A stretch of DNA of 64,000 nucleotides, from assembly GCF_014638995.1 (NCBI RefSeq), contig NZ_BMFR01000012.1:1-64000 (forward strand), written 5' to 3'. Every line of letters starts with the position of its first letter. The stretch's first letter is position 1. Below are positions 26,995-34,985 of the stretch, one piece after another. The notes below the pieces were generated by a model, which worked only from the letters and a program-made list of their open reading frames with translations, made no database searches and was not told the DNA's origin. The translations under genes were made by a program, and so were the position numbers. The stretch is from Virgibacillus oceani (lineage in GTDB: Bacteria > Bacillota > Bacilli > Bacillales > Amphibacillaceae).

Positions 26995-27722
26995 GCGAAC
27001 TAATTCAAATTCTTCCAATCGTGCTAATGGCCGCCATTATCGGTTTAATTATTTTTATTATCATGCGATATGGCAGACATAAGAACCAGCGAATGATGAA
27101 AGGGACTCAACTAAATTTTGTGAAACGAGTCCAAATCATGTTTGCCATTTATGTTTCAGTTTTAATTATTTCGGCGGGAGTGTATTTTTTTATTCCATCT
27201 GAAGGGGAATCTGCTGTTCATGAGCAAATTGGCAATGAAGATAGCAGGTACTTATTTGAATCCTTCTTAGAAGGGAATATCCCCGCAAGTTATGACAAGT
27301 ACATTAAGGAAAAGAAGAGTTATGTATACAAGGGTGAACAAATTACGTTGAAGGGACTGCCGAATCAGGAAGGTATGTTTGATGTTAACCTATTTGTGGA
27401 TGACAAAACTGAACTGAAGAATACCATTGAAGCAATGTATTATCAAACCCCGGTTGCAGTTTTTGGAAGGAAGGTTACACAGCTTCCCATTCCGCAAATC
27501 GAAATGCGTTCAAATGTAATGACAATTCACAATCCTGAACAAACTGAAATTGACTTTTCATTATTTAAAAAAGAGTTCCCATATACTCAATTTACTGGTG
27601 AGAACTGGTGGGACGACCATATCAATTTAGGAGAGCAGATTATTTTAATCCGAGTTCCTAATGGATTAGAACTGAAATTTAGTACCGAGATGAATGTCAA
27701 CTATATCGGTGAAATGAACTGA
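26991..27722 (+). CDS. Membrane protein with extracytoplasmic domain, unknown
   Basis: 243 residues: a transmembrane helix at about 5-24, a second at about 48-69, then a 170-residue domain outside the membrane without recognisable motifs. Its start overlaps the end of the permease gene (ATGA), so it belongs to the GntR/ABC operon and may be an accessory or substrate-binding subunit. I do not recognise the family. Confidence 0.7.
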   Translation: MSELIQILPIVLMAAIIGLIIFIIMRYGRHKNQRMMKGTQLNFVKRVQIMFAIYVSVLIISAGVYFFIPSEGESAVHEQIGNEDSRYLFESFLEGNIPASYDKYIKEKKSYVYKGEQITLKGLPNQEGMFDVNLFVDDKTELKNTIEAMYYQTPVAVFGRKVTQLPIPQIEMRSNVMTIHNPEQTEIDFSLFKKEFPYTQFTGENWWDDHINLGEQIILIRVPNGLELKFSTEMNVNYIGEMN

Positions 27723-27723
27723 T

Positions 27724-27750
27724 GGGGCAGAGGGTCAGTCCCTCTGTCCC
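27724..27750. terminator. Hairpin between convergent ABC operon and MFS gene
   Basis: GGGGCAGAGGG / CCCTCTGTCCC stem; the T tract is lacking on both sides, so it may be a weak terminator. Confidence 0.5.
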
Positions 27751-28955
27751 GCTAACTTCCTTTTTTCTTTTACTAAATCTACCTTCAAGAACATTGCTGC
27801 ATAAACCCCGGTAAAAAGGATATACGTCATTCCTGCGAGTAAACTTAAATTCCGCGGGTCAAATACTTCCAACAGAAACCCTGCTGCTCCCATTGATACC
27901 CCCAAAGCAGTATTTGAAAGCATTTCAGTTAAGCCAAAGAATGTACCTTGCTTTGATCTTGGCACTATTTTCATCGTTAACGTACTCAGGCAAATGTTAC
28001 TAATTCCTCCAACAAAGGTAATAAACAGAACTGTCAGAAGTGCCGTCACAAAGTTTGGGACAGCACTAAGCAAAATATGTCCACTGCCTTCAAGTGCTAT
28101 AAAAATAACAATAAGCGGCACTAGTTTTCGCTTAAGCATATTTGAAAAAAATGAGCTGACTATAAAACCTAAACCAAGAAAAGCGTAGATCAAGCCAACT
28201 CCCAAATCACCCATCTTAAAGACATCAAGTGCATACACACTCATCAAAACATTGTCTACCCCATTTGCAATAGGCATTGTAAGACTAATAATGATAAAGA
28301 TAATAAGAGCGGATGAACTAATAATAAGTTTCCATGATGATTTAGTTTTGCTTACTAATTGAGGCACAGTATCATCAGGTTCTGAAATCCTAAGCTGCCA
28401 TAACAAAAGCGCTGAAATAAGAAATGATATCCCATCCAAAATAAACGGTACATCTAATCCAAACAAATAAGAAATAATCCCCCCGGTGCTTGACCCCGCA
28501 ACTAGAACCACACCCACCATAATTTGTTCAATGGCATTAACATATAATAGCCGATCATTTTTTACCAATGCCGGAATGGAAGACATTCTTGTTGGTACGT
28601 ATAATGCTTCTCCTGCTGCAAGGCAAAAAGCGCCAACATATACAATCCATAAGTGTTCGGGACCTTGAACAAGTACAGGAGACAATGCAAATGGGACCCT
28701 AAGCAAGTCTATCGTAATTAAAATTTTTTTCTTTGAAAATCGATCTGCCAGCATTCCTCCCACTGGTGCAAGAAGCAAAAATGGTGCCATACGGATTGCA
28801 AAGAGAAGCCCAATTGCAACACCTGACCCGGTAATCTGATAGAGCAGTGTAAGTATGGCCACCTGGGTAAATCGATTTCCTATTCCATTAACAATGCCAG
28901 AAAAGAAAAGCTTTTGATAATTTTTTTCTTGTTTCCAAACAGTCCAATTGGTCAT
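27735..28955 (-). CDS. Major facilitator superfamily exporter, MacB/MdfA-like macrolide-efflux type
   Basis: 406 residues with about twelve transmembrane helices and the MFS loop 2-3 motif GGMLADRFSKKKI. It is of the group with homology to Mef-type and enterobactin-like exporters (N-terminal FFSGIVNGIGNRFTQVAIL). Reads away from the ArsR-like repressor gene located upstream on the same strand; a perfect copy of that repressor's presumed operator (ATCTAATTAGAT) lies 40 bp before the start. Substrate not known; drug efflux is a family-level guess. Confidence 0.85.
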   Translation of the reverse strand: MTNWTVWKQEKNYQKLFFSGIVNGIGNRFTQVAILTLLYQITGSGVAIGLLFAIRMAPFLLLAPVGGMLADRFSKKKILITIDLLRVPFALSPVLVQGPEHLWIVYVGAFCLAAGEALYVPTRMSSIPALVKNDRLLYVNAIEQIMVGVVLVAGSSTGGIISYLFGLDVPFILDGISFLISALLLWQLRISEPDDTVPQLVSKTKSSWKLIISSSALIIFIIISLTMPIANGVDNVLMSVYALDVFKMGDLGVGLIYAFLGLGFIVSSFFSNMLKRKLVPLIVIFIALEGSGHILLSAVPNFVTALLTVLFITFVGGISNICLSTLTMKIVPRSKQGTFFGLTEMLSNTALGVSMGAAGFLLEVFDPRNLSLLAGMTYILFTGVYAAMFLKVDLVKEKRKLAGQRD

Positions 28956-28994
28956 TTAATTCACCTGCTTTTAAATTCATCTAATTTAATAAAT

Positions 28995-29006
28995 ATCTAA
29001 TTAGAT
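28995..29006. promoter_or_regulatory. ATCTAATTAGAT operator copy before the MFS gene
   Basis: Perfect 12-bp palindrome, the same as the two boxes before the regulator gene (29618, 29634). Confidence 0.65.
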
Positions 29007-29024
29007 TGCTAAAAAAATGACTGA

Positions 29025-29597
29025 CTAGATCAGCCACATTTCTTTTGGATTCAATTCATATTCTCCGTTTTGTCTGAACATAAATTGGCATATAATAAAT
29101 TCTCTTCTAATCGTTGCATAATCCTCGTGAAATTGCTTTATATGTTCATTGATCTCTATTTCACTATATGTTCTGCCTTTTTCTAATCCCTTTACAAGGT
29201 GCTCTAGAATGATAAGCTTTTTCTTGCGTTGTGCGGGGATTGTTTTTAACTTCCCATCTGCATCAAGAAAGTTCTGAATGACTTTATATTTTTCTACATC
29301 GTCAACTTTGAATGGATCCAATTCTTTTTCTCCCCCTATCATTAGAATTGCTTGAGCCATTAATTCAAGCTTTTTTTCATTTAAATGAAAGTAAATTGTA
29401 TTTTTATCCCGCCGCTGAAAAATGATATCATTCTCTCGCAGCTTTGTAATATGGTAGGAGATAGTAGGTGGTGTCAGTCCCAGTTTTCCAGCGATTGCTT
29501 GCCCGTGAAGTGGACCATCTTTTAAAAGGGCAATGATTTGAATTCTTGTCTTGTCTCCAATGGTTTTGTGAAAATTAACAATCCGATTCAGCTGCAT
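29025..29597 (-). CDS. ArsR-type winged-helix regulator with DUF2087-like C-terminal domain
   Basis: N-terminal ArsR-like winged helix (about 1-80: TRIQIIALLKDGPLHGQAIA, GLTPPTISYHITKLRE). The C-terminal half (about 95-190) with KKLIILEHLVKGLEKGRTYSE and DYATIRREFI is like the DUF2087 domain. The ATG at 29597 has GGAGG spaced 10 bases; a start at 29612 would put the ribosome-binding site inside the gene. Three operator-like ATCTAATTAGAT boxes flank it and the MFS gene, so it probably represses both. Confidence 0.85.
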   Translation of the reverse strand: MQLNRIVNFHKTIGDKTRIQIIALLKDGPLHGQAIAGKLGLTPPTISYHITKLRENDIIFQRRDKNTIYFHLNEKKLELMAQAILMIGGEKELDPFKVDDVEKYKVIQNFLDADGKLKTIPAQRKKKLIILEHLVKGLEKGRTYSEIEINEHIKQFHEDYATIRREFIICQFMFRQNGEYELNPKEMWLI

Positions 29598-29617
29598 ATA
29601 GGTACCCTCCATTAATC

Positions 29618-29645
29618 ATCTAATTAGATTATAATCTAATTAGAT
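29618..29645. promoter_or_regulatory. Two adjacent ATCTAATTAGAT operators
   Basis: Perfect palindromes at 29618-29629 and 29634-29645, 16 bp centre to centre, just upstream of the ArsR-type regulator gene. Together with the copy at 28995 they form a three-site regulon. Confidence 0.7.
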
Positions 29646-29667
29646 AGTTATGACAATAGGAGAGTTC

Positions 29668-29770
29668 GCTGATAGATAACTTATAGTTGCCGATAAAATA
29701 CGGAAACCGCCGATAAAAGCTTCGAATGCGCTGATAAAAGTCTAATTTCACTGATAAAAACCGCCAATGT
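29668..29770. repeat. Degenerate tandem repeat, five units of 20-21 bp
   Basis: Units begin at about 29668, 29689, 29709, 29730 and 29750, each with the core GCYGATAAAA followed by about 11 variable bases. The spacing of 20-21 bp equals two helical turns. Units match only in the core, so this is not a CRISPR. Function unknown; could be a protein-binding array or a repeat-family fragment. Confidence 0.6.
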
Positions 29771-29842
29771 GCAACATGTCACGATTAAGCTAATAAGCGG
29801 GTGCCAATAAATAATGGTATACTAAAAAAAGTTAAATATTTT

Positions 29843-30003
29843 TGCCTTATGGTGACTTTTAAAAGTTGAAAAGGGAAGTTGGTGCAATTCCAACGCGGTC
29901 CCGCCACTGTAACGAGGAGAATTCTTTATAGCCACTGTTTCGAAATGAGACGGGAAGGAAAAGAATTTGATGATTCCCAGCCAGGAAACCTGCCATAAGG
30001 AAG
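29843..30003 (+). promoter_or_regulatory. Cobalamin (B12) riboswitch
   Basis: Aptamer core includes AAGTTGGTGCAATTCCAACG, CGGTCCCGCCACTGTAA and the B12 box AGCCAGGAAACCTGCC (29979-29994). The closing stem pairs CTTATGG (29846) with CCATAAG (29993). A terminator with six or more T at 30081 lies downstream, before a thioesterase gene, so B12 would repress by transcription termination. Confidence 0.93.
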
Positions 30004-30080
30004 TGCATTTAATCCTACGGGAGATAGGAGGATGAACGCGTTAATCGGATTTTGAAAGACTTTTTCGTGTGCATTTTTTA

Positions 30081-30108
30081 ACATCTTCTTTTTGGGAGAT
30101 GTTTTTTT
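30081..30108 (+). terminator. Terminator of the cobalamin riboswitch
   Basis: ACATCT ... AGATGT stem followed by seven T, 20 bp before the ribosome-binding site of the thioesterase gene. Confidence 0.85.
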
Positions 30109-30129
30109 ACTTTTAAGGAGGAACTAATA

Positions 30130-30549
30130 GTGGAAAAAATAGCTATACAGGATTCTAAAACTGTTCAAACCCGTTTAGTACTGCCACCAGATACAAACCA
30201 TTTGAATACAATTTTTGGTGGAAAGGTGCTGGCTTATATTGATGAGATTGCGGCCTTAACTGCAATGAAGCATGCTAAAAGTGCTGTAGTGACTGCATCC
30301 ATTGATTCGGTTGACTTTTTGTCTTCAGCAAAAGTTGGGGATTCTTTGACTTTAGAGGCAATTGTAACCTATACAGGGACAAGCTCGATGGAGATTTATG
30401 TGAAAGTGACTGCACATGACTTAATAAAAAATGAAGAAAGACTTACAACAGAATCCTTTCTCACGATGGTAGCGGTAAATAAGGCGGGAAAACCAATACC
30501 GGTACCAAAAGATATCCAAAAACGAAAGAGGAAAAGAGGTTATATATGA
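30130..30549 (+). CDS. Acyl-CoA thioesterase, hotdog fold (YkhA-like)
   Basis: 139-residue hotdog-fold thioesterase that cleaves acyl-CoA to free acid and CoA. The central helix and the loop N-T-I-F-G-G-K (about residues 28-33) match the YkhA/BFIT-type group with a conserved Asn/Gly, and the DEIAALTAMKHA segment is the hotdog helix. Starts at GTG with AAGGAGG. It is the first gene after a cobalamin riboswitch and its terminator, an unusual target for B12 control. Ends in a basic tail RKRKRG. Confidence 0.85.
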   Translation: MEKIAIQDSKTVQTRLVLPPDTNHLNTIFGGKVLAYIDEIAALTAMKHAKSAVVTASIDSVDFLSSAKVGDSLTLEAIVTYTGTSSMEIYVKVTAHDLIKNEERLTTESFLTMVAVNKAGKPIPVPKDIQKRKRKRGYI

Positions 30550-30650
30550 CAGCACCTTCGAGAAAGGAAAATCGTGAAAGACGAACAAAGATAAGGTGAA
30601 ATAAATTATAATAGGGAAGATGGCTAACCTTTAGGCAAAGGGATGATGTT

Positions 30651-31247
30651 TTGATTATATGGATTAACGGAACTTTTGGAGTGGGTAAAACCACTACTGC
30701 CTATGAACTGCAAAAGAGATTAACAAATTCATTTGTATATGATCCGGAAAGATTCGGATATGTATTAATGCGGAATGTACCTCCAGATATTTCAATGGAT
30801 GATTTTCAGGATTACCCCCTATGGCGAGAAGCAAACTTTAAATTATTAAAGCAGATTTCTGAGGAATACGATGGAATTATTATTGTGCCTATGACACTTA
30901 CAAGCGAGGACTTTTTTGAAGAAATAATTGGTAGGTTGAGAGAAAATGGGGTTGAGATAAAGCATTTTACATTATCCGCATCAATGCAAACAATTCAAAA
31001 ACGGCTGCGAAAAAGACTTGAAGGGAAAAATTCCTGGGCTTATCAGCAGGCTGAGAAACGAATGCAACGGTTATCAAAAGATAAATTCCAGGAGCATATT
31101 CAAACCGACACAATGAGAATAGAAGAGGTTGTAAAAACTATTGGAATGTTAACTGGTATTGAATTGCTTCCGGATCGACGGACCAAATTGAAGAAATTTT
31201 TGGATAGACTTCAAACTAGTCTGAAAGAAGTTGGGTTGTTTAAATAA
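30651..31247 (+). CDS. tmrB: TmrB-like ATP-binding protein (tunicamycin resistance)
   Basis: P-loop protein with Walker A GTFGVGKTT near the N-terminus, and the TmrB segments DPERFGYVL, DYPLWREAN, IIIVPMTLT and GKNSWAYQQA. B. subtilis TmrB confers tunicamycin resistance, probably by binding the drug at the membrane. The start is TTG with AAAGGGATGAT upstream. The closing amphipathic helix (last 20 residues, KKFLDRLQTSLKEVGLF) is like the membrane-binding helix of TmrB. Related to tmrB by recall of the B. subtilis family; not tested. Confidence 0.85.
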   Translation: MIIWINGTFGVGKTTTAYELQKRLTNSFVYDPERFGYVLMRNVPPDISMDDFQDYPLWREANFKLLKQISEEYDGIIIVPMTLTSEDFFEEIIGRLRENGVEIKHFTLSASMQTIQKRLRKRLEGKNSWAYQQAEKRMQRLSKDKFQEHIQTDTMRIEEVVKTIGMLTGIELLPDRRTKLKKFLDRLQTSLKEVGLFK

Positions 31248-31263
31248 TATTCGCTTTTCTTTC

Positions 31264-31716
31264 CTATAATCTTTCCATATCATGAATTGTTTTTATAAAA
31301 AGCTCTCTAAACTTTTTCTCATCTTCAACGGTGAACGCCTTTGGTCCTTTTGTGCGTTTGCCGCTTTTTCTAGCCATGGCACTTGCATAGCGTGATTGCA
31401 AAAGCTGATCAATGTTTTCATTCGTATAGCTAAATCCTTTGTGATGAAGGACTGCACATCCCTTTGCTAATCCCAATGAAGCAAGACCATAATCCTGTGT
31501 GATAATAATATCATTTTTTTTGGCTAATTGCATAATCCGATAATCTGCAGCCTCCGCATCAGAGTCAACATAAATTGTTTCTACACCTGGTGGCTGTTCT
31601 GTATTGGAAAAATGGGCAAAGCTTTTCACAAGAATAACTGGAATCCGGAAATCCTTTGCTATAGAAATGATGGTATCTTTTACTGGACAGGCGTCCGCAT
31701 CTACGTAAATTTTCAA
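31264..31716 (-). CDS. yqxD: YaiI/YqxD family protein (DUF188)
   Basis: 150-residue member of the PIN-like DUF188 family, with the conserved start [13 protein letters not shown] and the acidic DxDxE-like residues D and E of [14 protein letters not shown] and VITQDYGLA. It is a likely nuclease-like fold, of unknown role. It reads towards tmrB and has a ribosome-binding site AGGAGAGATAAAAT. Confidence 0.88.
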   Translation of the reverse strand: MKIYVDADACPVKDTIISIAKDFRIPVILVKSFAHFSNTEQPPGVETIYVDSDAEAADYRIMQLAKKNDIIITQDYGLASLGLAKGCAVLHHKGFSYTNENIDQLLQSRYASAMARKSGKRTKGPKAFTVEDEKKFRELFIKTIHDMERL

Positions 31717-31842
31717 TGATTTTATCTCTCCTGAAATTATTTGTTAGTGATAATAATAGCAGAAATACTGTGTCAGCTCTAGGGTTATCAATCCTGGAGC
31801 ATTTTTAATTAAAATAAAATGCGATATATAATAATATGCACT

Positions 31843-31871
31843 TTACAATAGTGTGCGATATACACTATAAT
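31843..31871 (+). promoter_or_regulatory. Promoter with PadR operator
   Basis: TTACAA (31843) and TATAAT (31866), 17-bp spacer. The spacer contains the inverted repeat AGTGT-GCGATAT-ACACT (31850-31866), a probable PadR-binding site. TGCGATATA is also repeated at 31820. Confidence 0.65.
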
Positions 31872-31891
31872 GAAAACAGGAGTTGATAAAC

Positions 31892-32254
31892 ATGAGCGAT
31901 GCAAACGAACAAATTGATAAATTAATGCAGGAATTGCGGCGTGGAACAATCACGATTGGTGTACTGAGTCAATTGTCGGAACCTCAGTATGGTTATTCCC
32001 TTGTTTCTTTATTAGGGGAAAAAGGAGTAGATGTCGAGCCTGGTACACTATATCCGCTGCTCAGAAGGTTGGAAAAGCAAGGGTTATTGGACAGTAAGTG
32101 GGACACCAAAGAGGCACGTCCCCGAAAGTATTATTTATTAAGTTCAACAGGAAAAGAAGTGTATGAACAGCTTTGTGTTGAGTGGAGAGATATTGTTTCA
32201 AGTTTAAATCATTTAATTGATGAAAAGGGAGGAAAGGGAAATGGAGATGATTGA
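31892..32254 (+). CDS. PadR-family regulator (second of three)
   Basis: About 120-residue PadR winged helix: LRRGTITIGVLSQLSEPQYGYSL, GTLYPLLRRLEKQGLL and ARPRKYYLLSSTGKEVYEQL. The ATG at 31892 follows AGGAG by nine bases; an in-frame TTG three codons before is less likely. Overlaps the HAAS-type membrane gene by 14 bp. The palindrome AGTGTGCGATATACACT upstream suggests autorepression. Confidence 0.92.
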   Translation: MSDANEQIDKLMQELRRGTITIGVLSQLSEPQYGYSLVSLLGEKGVDVEPGTLYPLLRRLEKQGLLDSKWDTKEARPRKYYLLSSTGKEVYEQLCVEWRDIVSSLNHLIDEKGGKGNGDD

Positions 32255-33239
32255 AAGGTATATTTATGCGGTAACTCAAAAACTGCCGCCTGAGCAAAGG
32301 CAGGACATTGCTGAAGAGCTTCGCAGTCTCATTGAAGATATGTTAGAGGAACGTACTGAGGGCAGAAAAATTACTGATATAGATGTTGAACAAGTGTTAA
32401 TTGAATTGGGAAATCCGAGACATTTGGCACAAAAATACCGTGGAACAAAAAAATATTTAATTGGTCCAGAAATCTATGATTCGTACATGATGGTATTAAA
32501 GATTGTTTTGATTTCAGTTGCTGCAGCGTTAAGTATAGGATTTATTATCCAAATAATTATGGATCCAATTTCTATACTGGATCATTTCGTCGAATTTATT
32601 GTTTCATTTGTTACCGCGATTCCAACAGCATTCGGATGGACTACATTTGGGTTTGCGATCGGAGAATATGCTGGAGGGTTCAACTCGAAAAATTTACAAA
32701 TTGATAAGGAATGGAATCCATCAAAACTGGCACCCATCCCGGATGAAAAACGACAAATTAAACGCTATGAACCAATAGCAGGGATTGTATTTTACACATT
32801 GTTAATCATGGTTCTTGCCATTTCCAATGAATATTTCGGTATCTGGGTTTATGATGATGAATTTTCTGGTGTTATTCCTTTTTTAAACGAGGAAACGTAT
32901 GGTACTTACTTGTTTATTCTCATATTAGGCTTTGGAATAATAAAGGAATGTTTAAAACTTGTTTATGGGAAGTGGACGTTTAAACTAGTCATTTTTACCG
33001 CCCTGACTAATTTGGTTTCATTAATAGCTGTGGTAATTATGATTAATGGACCTGAATTTTGGAACCCGGAATTCATGCTTCAGTTAACTCAAGCTGGCCT
33101 GCTTTCTGAAGGCAGTGAGACATACGAGACAGTTAGCAGGATTTGGGAACAGTCCACATTTTGGATTGTCATTGTTTTAGTGATTGGCTTAATATGGGAT
33201 GCTATTGATGGATTCATTAAAATTCGCAAAAGTAAGTAA
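32241..33239 (+). CDS. HAAS-domain membrane protein
   Basis: 332 residues: a cytoplasmic HAAS-type N-terminal helical domain (about 1-75, PEQRQDIAEELRSLIEDMLEE, ELGNPRHLAQKY), then about six transmembrane helices (about 85-330). HAAS proteins are controlled by, and may act with, PadR regulators, usually in export or differentiation. Overlaps the PadR stop. Function unknown. Confidence 0.82.
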   Translation: MEMIERYIYAVTQKLPPEQRQDIAEELRSLIEDMLEERTEGRKITDIDVEQVLIELGNPRHLAQKYRGTKKYLIGPEIYDSYMMVLKIVLISVAAALSIGFIIQIIMDPISILDHFVEFIVSFVTAIPTAFGWTTFGFAIGEYAGGFNSKNLQIDKEWNPSKLAPIPDEKRQIKRYEPIAGIVFYTLLIMVLAISNEYFGIWVYDDEFSGVIPFLNEETYGTYLFILILGFGIIKECLKLVYGKWTFKLVIFTALTNLVSLIAVVIMINGPEFWNPEFMLQLTQAGLLSEGSETYETVSRIWEQSTFWIVIVLVIGLIWDAIDGFIKIRKSK

Positions 33240-33260
33240 AAAGGTATTTTCAATTAACAT

Positions 33261-33292
33261 GTTATTGATTATGATTAATTATAATCAATAAC
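33261..33292 (+). terminator. Hairpin after the PadR/HAAS pair
   Basis: GTTATTGATTAT / ATAATCAATAAC perfect 12-bp stem, followed by a broken T tract. Lies 22 bp after the stop. Confidence 0.6.
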
Positions 33293-33323
33293 GTGTTATT
33301 CTATTTTGAAATGGGGGATAAGT

Positions 33324-33824
33324 ATGCGCTTAGTCCGACCATCATTAGAGTGGGAAGTGGAACATAAAGGCTATGTAAAGGAATGGGGACCATCCAGAAT
33401 GGTGCCGAGCAGTTTTGATTTGTCAGGTCATGTTACTTATCAAGCATATTTGCAGGCACTAGCATTAAGGGAAGCGGGCAATGAAAAGTGGCTGCCAAGC
33501 ACGAGTTATTTTTTGATTACGAATAATGACCGTATTGTTGGGATGGTTGATATTCGTCATAAGCTGAATGACTTTTTGCGAAATGTCGGCGGTCACATTG
33601 GCTATAGTACAAGGCCATCTGAACGGAAAAAAGGATATGCGACATTAATTCTGTCGGAAGCACTAAAAAAATGTACAGAGTTAAATATTAATCAGGTGCT
33701 TGTGACGTGTGATGAGGATAATATTGGTTCTGCAAAAGTAATTCTTCATAACAGTGGAGTTGAAGATGAAAGTTATACCGATTCAGATGGAACGGTTAAG
33801 CGGAGATTTTGGATAAATAATTAG
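33324..33824 (+). CDS. GNAT N-acetyltransferase (first of three in a row)
   Basis: 166-residue GNAT protein: substrate region about 1-70, then acetyl-CoA-binding strand and loop GHIGYSTRPSERKKGYATLILSEAL, and a C-terminal helix-strand. The start at ATG 33324 is backed by GGGGGAT; an in-frame ATG at 33306 lies inside the ribosome-binding region. Substrate unknown. Confidence 0.85.
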   Translation: MRLVRPSLEWEVEHKGYVKEWGPSRMVPSSFDLSGHVTYQAYLQALALREAGNEKWLPSTSYFLITNNDRIVGMVDIRHKLNDFLRNVGGHIGYSTRPSERKKGYATLILSEALKKCTELNINQVLVTCDEDNIGSAKVILHNSGVEDESYTDSDGTVKRRFWINN

Positions 33825-33848
33825 GATACCAAAAGGGAGAAACGGAAA

Positions 33849-34328
33849 ATGAAAGTGGACTTGAGAATTGTTACTAGGGATAATTGGGAAGAAGCTTTAT
33901 CTTTAAAGGTAGGTAAACAGCAGCAGGGATTTGTCCCAACTCCGGCAGTGTCACTAGCCAAGGTCTACATTAAACCAGATGGAGAAGGTGTGGAATATAT
34001 CCCATTTGCTATTTATGTTAATGACTTAATGGTAGGATTTTTGATGCATGCCTATGAGGAAATAACAACTGATTCTTACTGGATAAACGGTTTTATTATT
34101 GATGAAAAATATCAGGGCAGAGGTTATGGAAAGTGTGCAATGATAGAAATGATCAAGTGGATTCAGAATAGATTTCCTCAATGTGAAGAAGTACGTTTGA
34201 CTGTATTTCCAGATAATTATGTAGCAAAAAATCTGTATAAGAGCCAAGGTTTTGAAGCCACTGGTCAAATTTTTGGCGGTGAAGAGGTTTTTAAACTAGT
34301 ATTAGAGAAAACACATAAAGTGATATAG
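33849..34328 (+). CDS. GNAT N-acetyltransferase, BltD/spermidine-type (second of three)
   Basis: 159 residues with LSLKVGKQQQGFVPTPAVSLAKVY, typical of BltD-like polyamine acetyltransferases, and the CoA loop FIIDEKYQGRGYGKCAMIEM. BltD acetylates spermidine in B. subtilis next to an efflux pump. Starts 22 bp after the previous stop with GGGAGAAACGG upstream. Probably one operon with its neighbours. Confidence 0.85.
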   Translation: MKVDLRIVTRDNWEEALSLKVGKQQQGFVPTPAVSLAKVYIKPDGEGVEYIPFAIYVNDLMVGFLMHAYEEITTDSYWINGFIIDEKYQGRGYGKCAMIEMIKWIQNRFPQCEEVRLTVFPDNYVAKNLYKSQGFEATGQIFGGEEVFKLVLEKTHKVI

Positions 34329-34337
34329 GTGATATAA

Positions 34338-34832
34338 ATGGTTTTAATAGATAATATGCTAGATTCAGATTGGGAGCAGGTACGTGATATTTATATAGAA
34401 GGTATAAATTCTGGGAATGCAACGTTTGAAAAAAAAGCACCGAATTGGGAAGAATGGAACGAAGGACATGTAGCACAATGCAGATTAGTTGCGCGCGAAG
34501 ATGGTAAAGTAGCAGGGTGGGCAGCATTAAGTCCTGTATCGAATAGAAGTGCGTATGCAGGTGTGGCAGAGGTTAGCATTTATATTCGTCAAGATAGTTC
34601 CGGTAAGGGGATTGGCAGTAAACTGCTCAAAGTATTAATCGAAACGAGTGAAAGGAATGGATTTTGGACATTGCGATCAGGTATTTTTCCGGAAAACGCT
34701 CACAGTATAAAGCTTCATACTAATTTCGGCTTTAAATTAGCTGGAAGACAGGAGCGAATTGGGAAACTCAATGGGATTTGGCGTGATGTTGCCATTTTGG
34801 AAAGAAGAAGCGAGGTTGTAGGTGTTGACTAA
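34338..34832 (+). CDS. GNAT N-acetyltransferase, phosphinothricin/MddA type (third of three)
   Basis: 164-residue member of the phosphinothricin acetyltransferase group (YwnH-like), with RDIYIEGINSGNATFE, the CoA loop IYIRQDSSGKGIGSKLL and the C-terminal GKLNGIWRDVAILERR. Targets in the family include methionine sulfone, phosphinothricin and 5-OH compounds. Starts 9 bp after the previous stop. Confidence 0.88.
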   Translation: MVLIDNMLDSDWEQVRDIYIEGINSGNATFEKKAPNWEEWNEGHVAQCRLVAREDGKVAGWAALSPVSNRSAYAGVAEVSIYIRQDSSGKGIGSKLLKVLIETSERNGFWTLRSGIFPENAHSIKLHTNFGFKLAGRQERIGKLNGIWRDVAILERRSEVVGVD

Positions 34833-34944
34833 TAAAGGTGCAGCACAAACGTTGCGAACACGAAGCAGTGTCTTCACTCGGGAGATCAGTTGGTACTGTA
34901 AGATAATTAGATAAAACTGCTCCAAAAACGGTATGATTTTACTC

Positions 34945-34980
34945 GGAAAAAGGAAGCTGAAAAATCAGTTTCCTTTTTCC
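34945..34980. terminator. Bidirectional terminator between GNAT cluster and hydrolase
   Basis: GGAAAAAGGAAGCTGA / TCAGTTTCCTTTTTCC stem with one mismatch. Confidence 0.8.
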
Positions 34981-34985
34981 AAGAA

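Noticed and set aside
29668..29770. CRISPR array
   Set aside because: Repeat units agree only in about ten bases, with no conserved full repeat and no cas genes.
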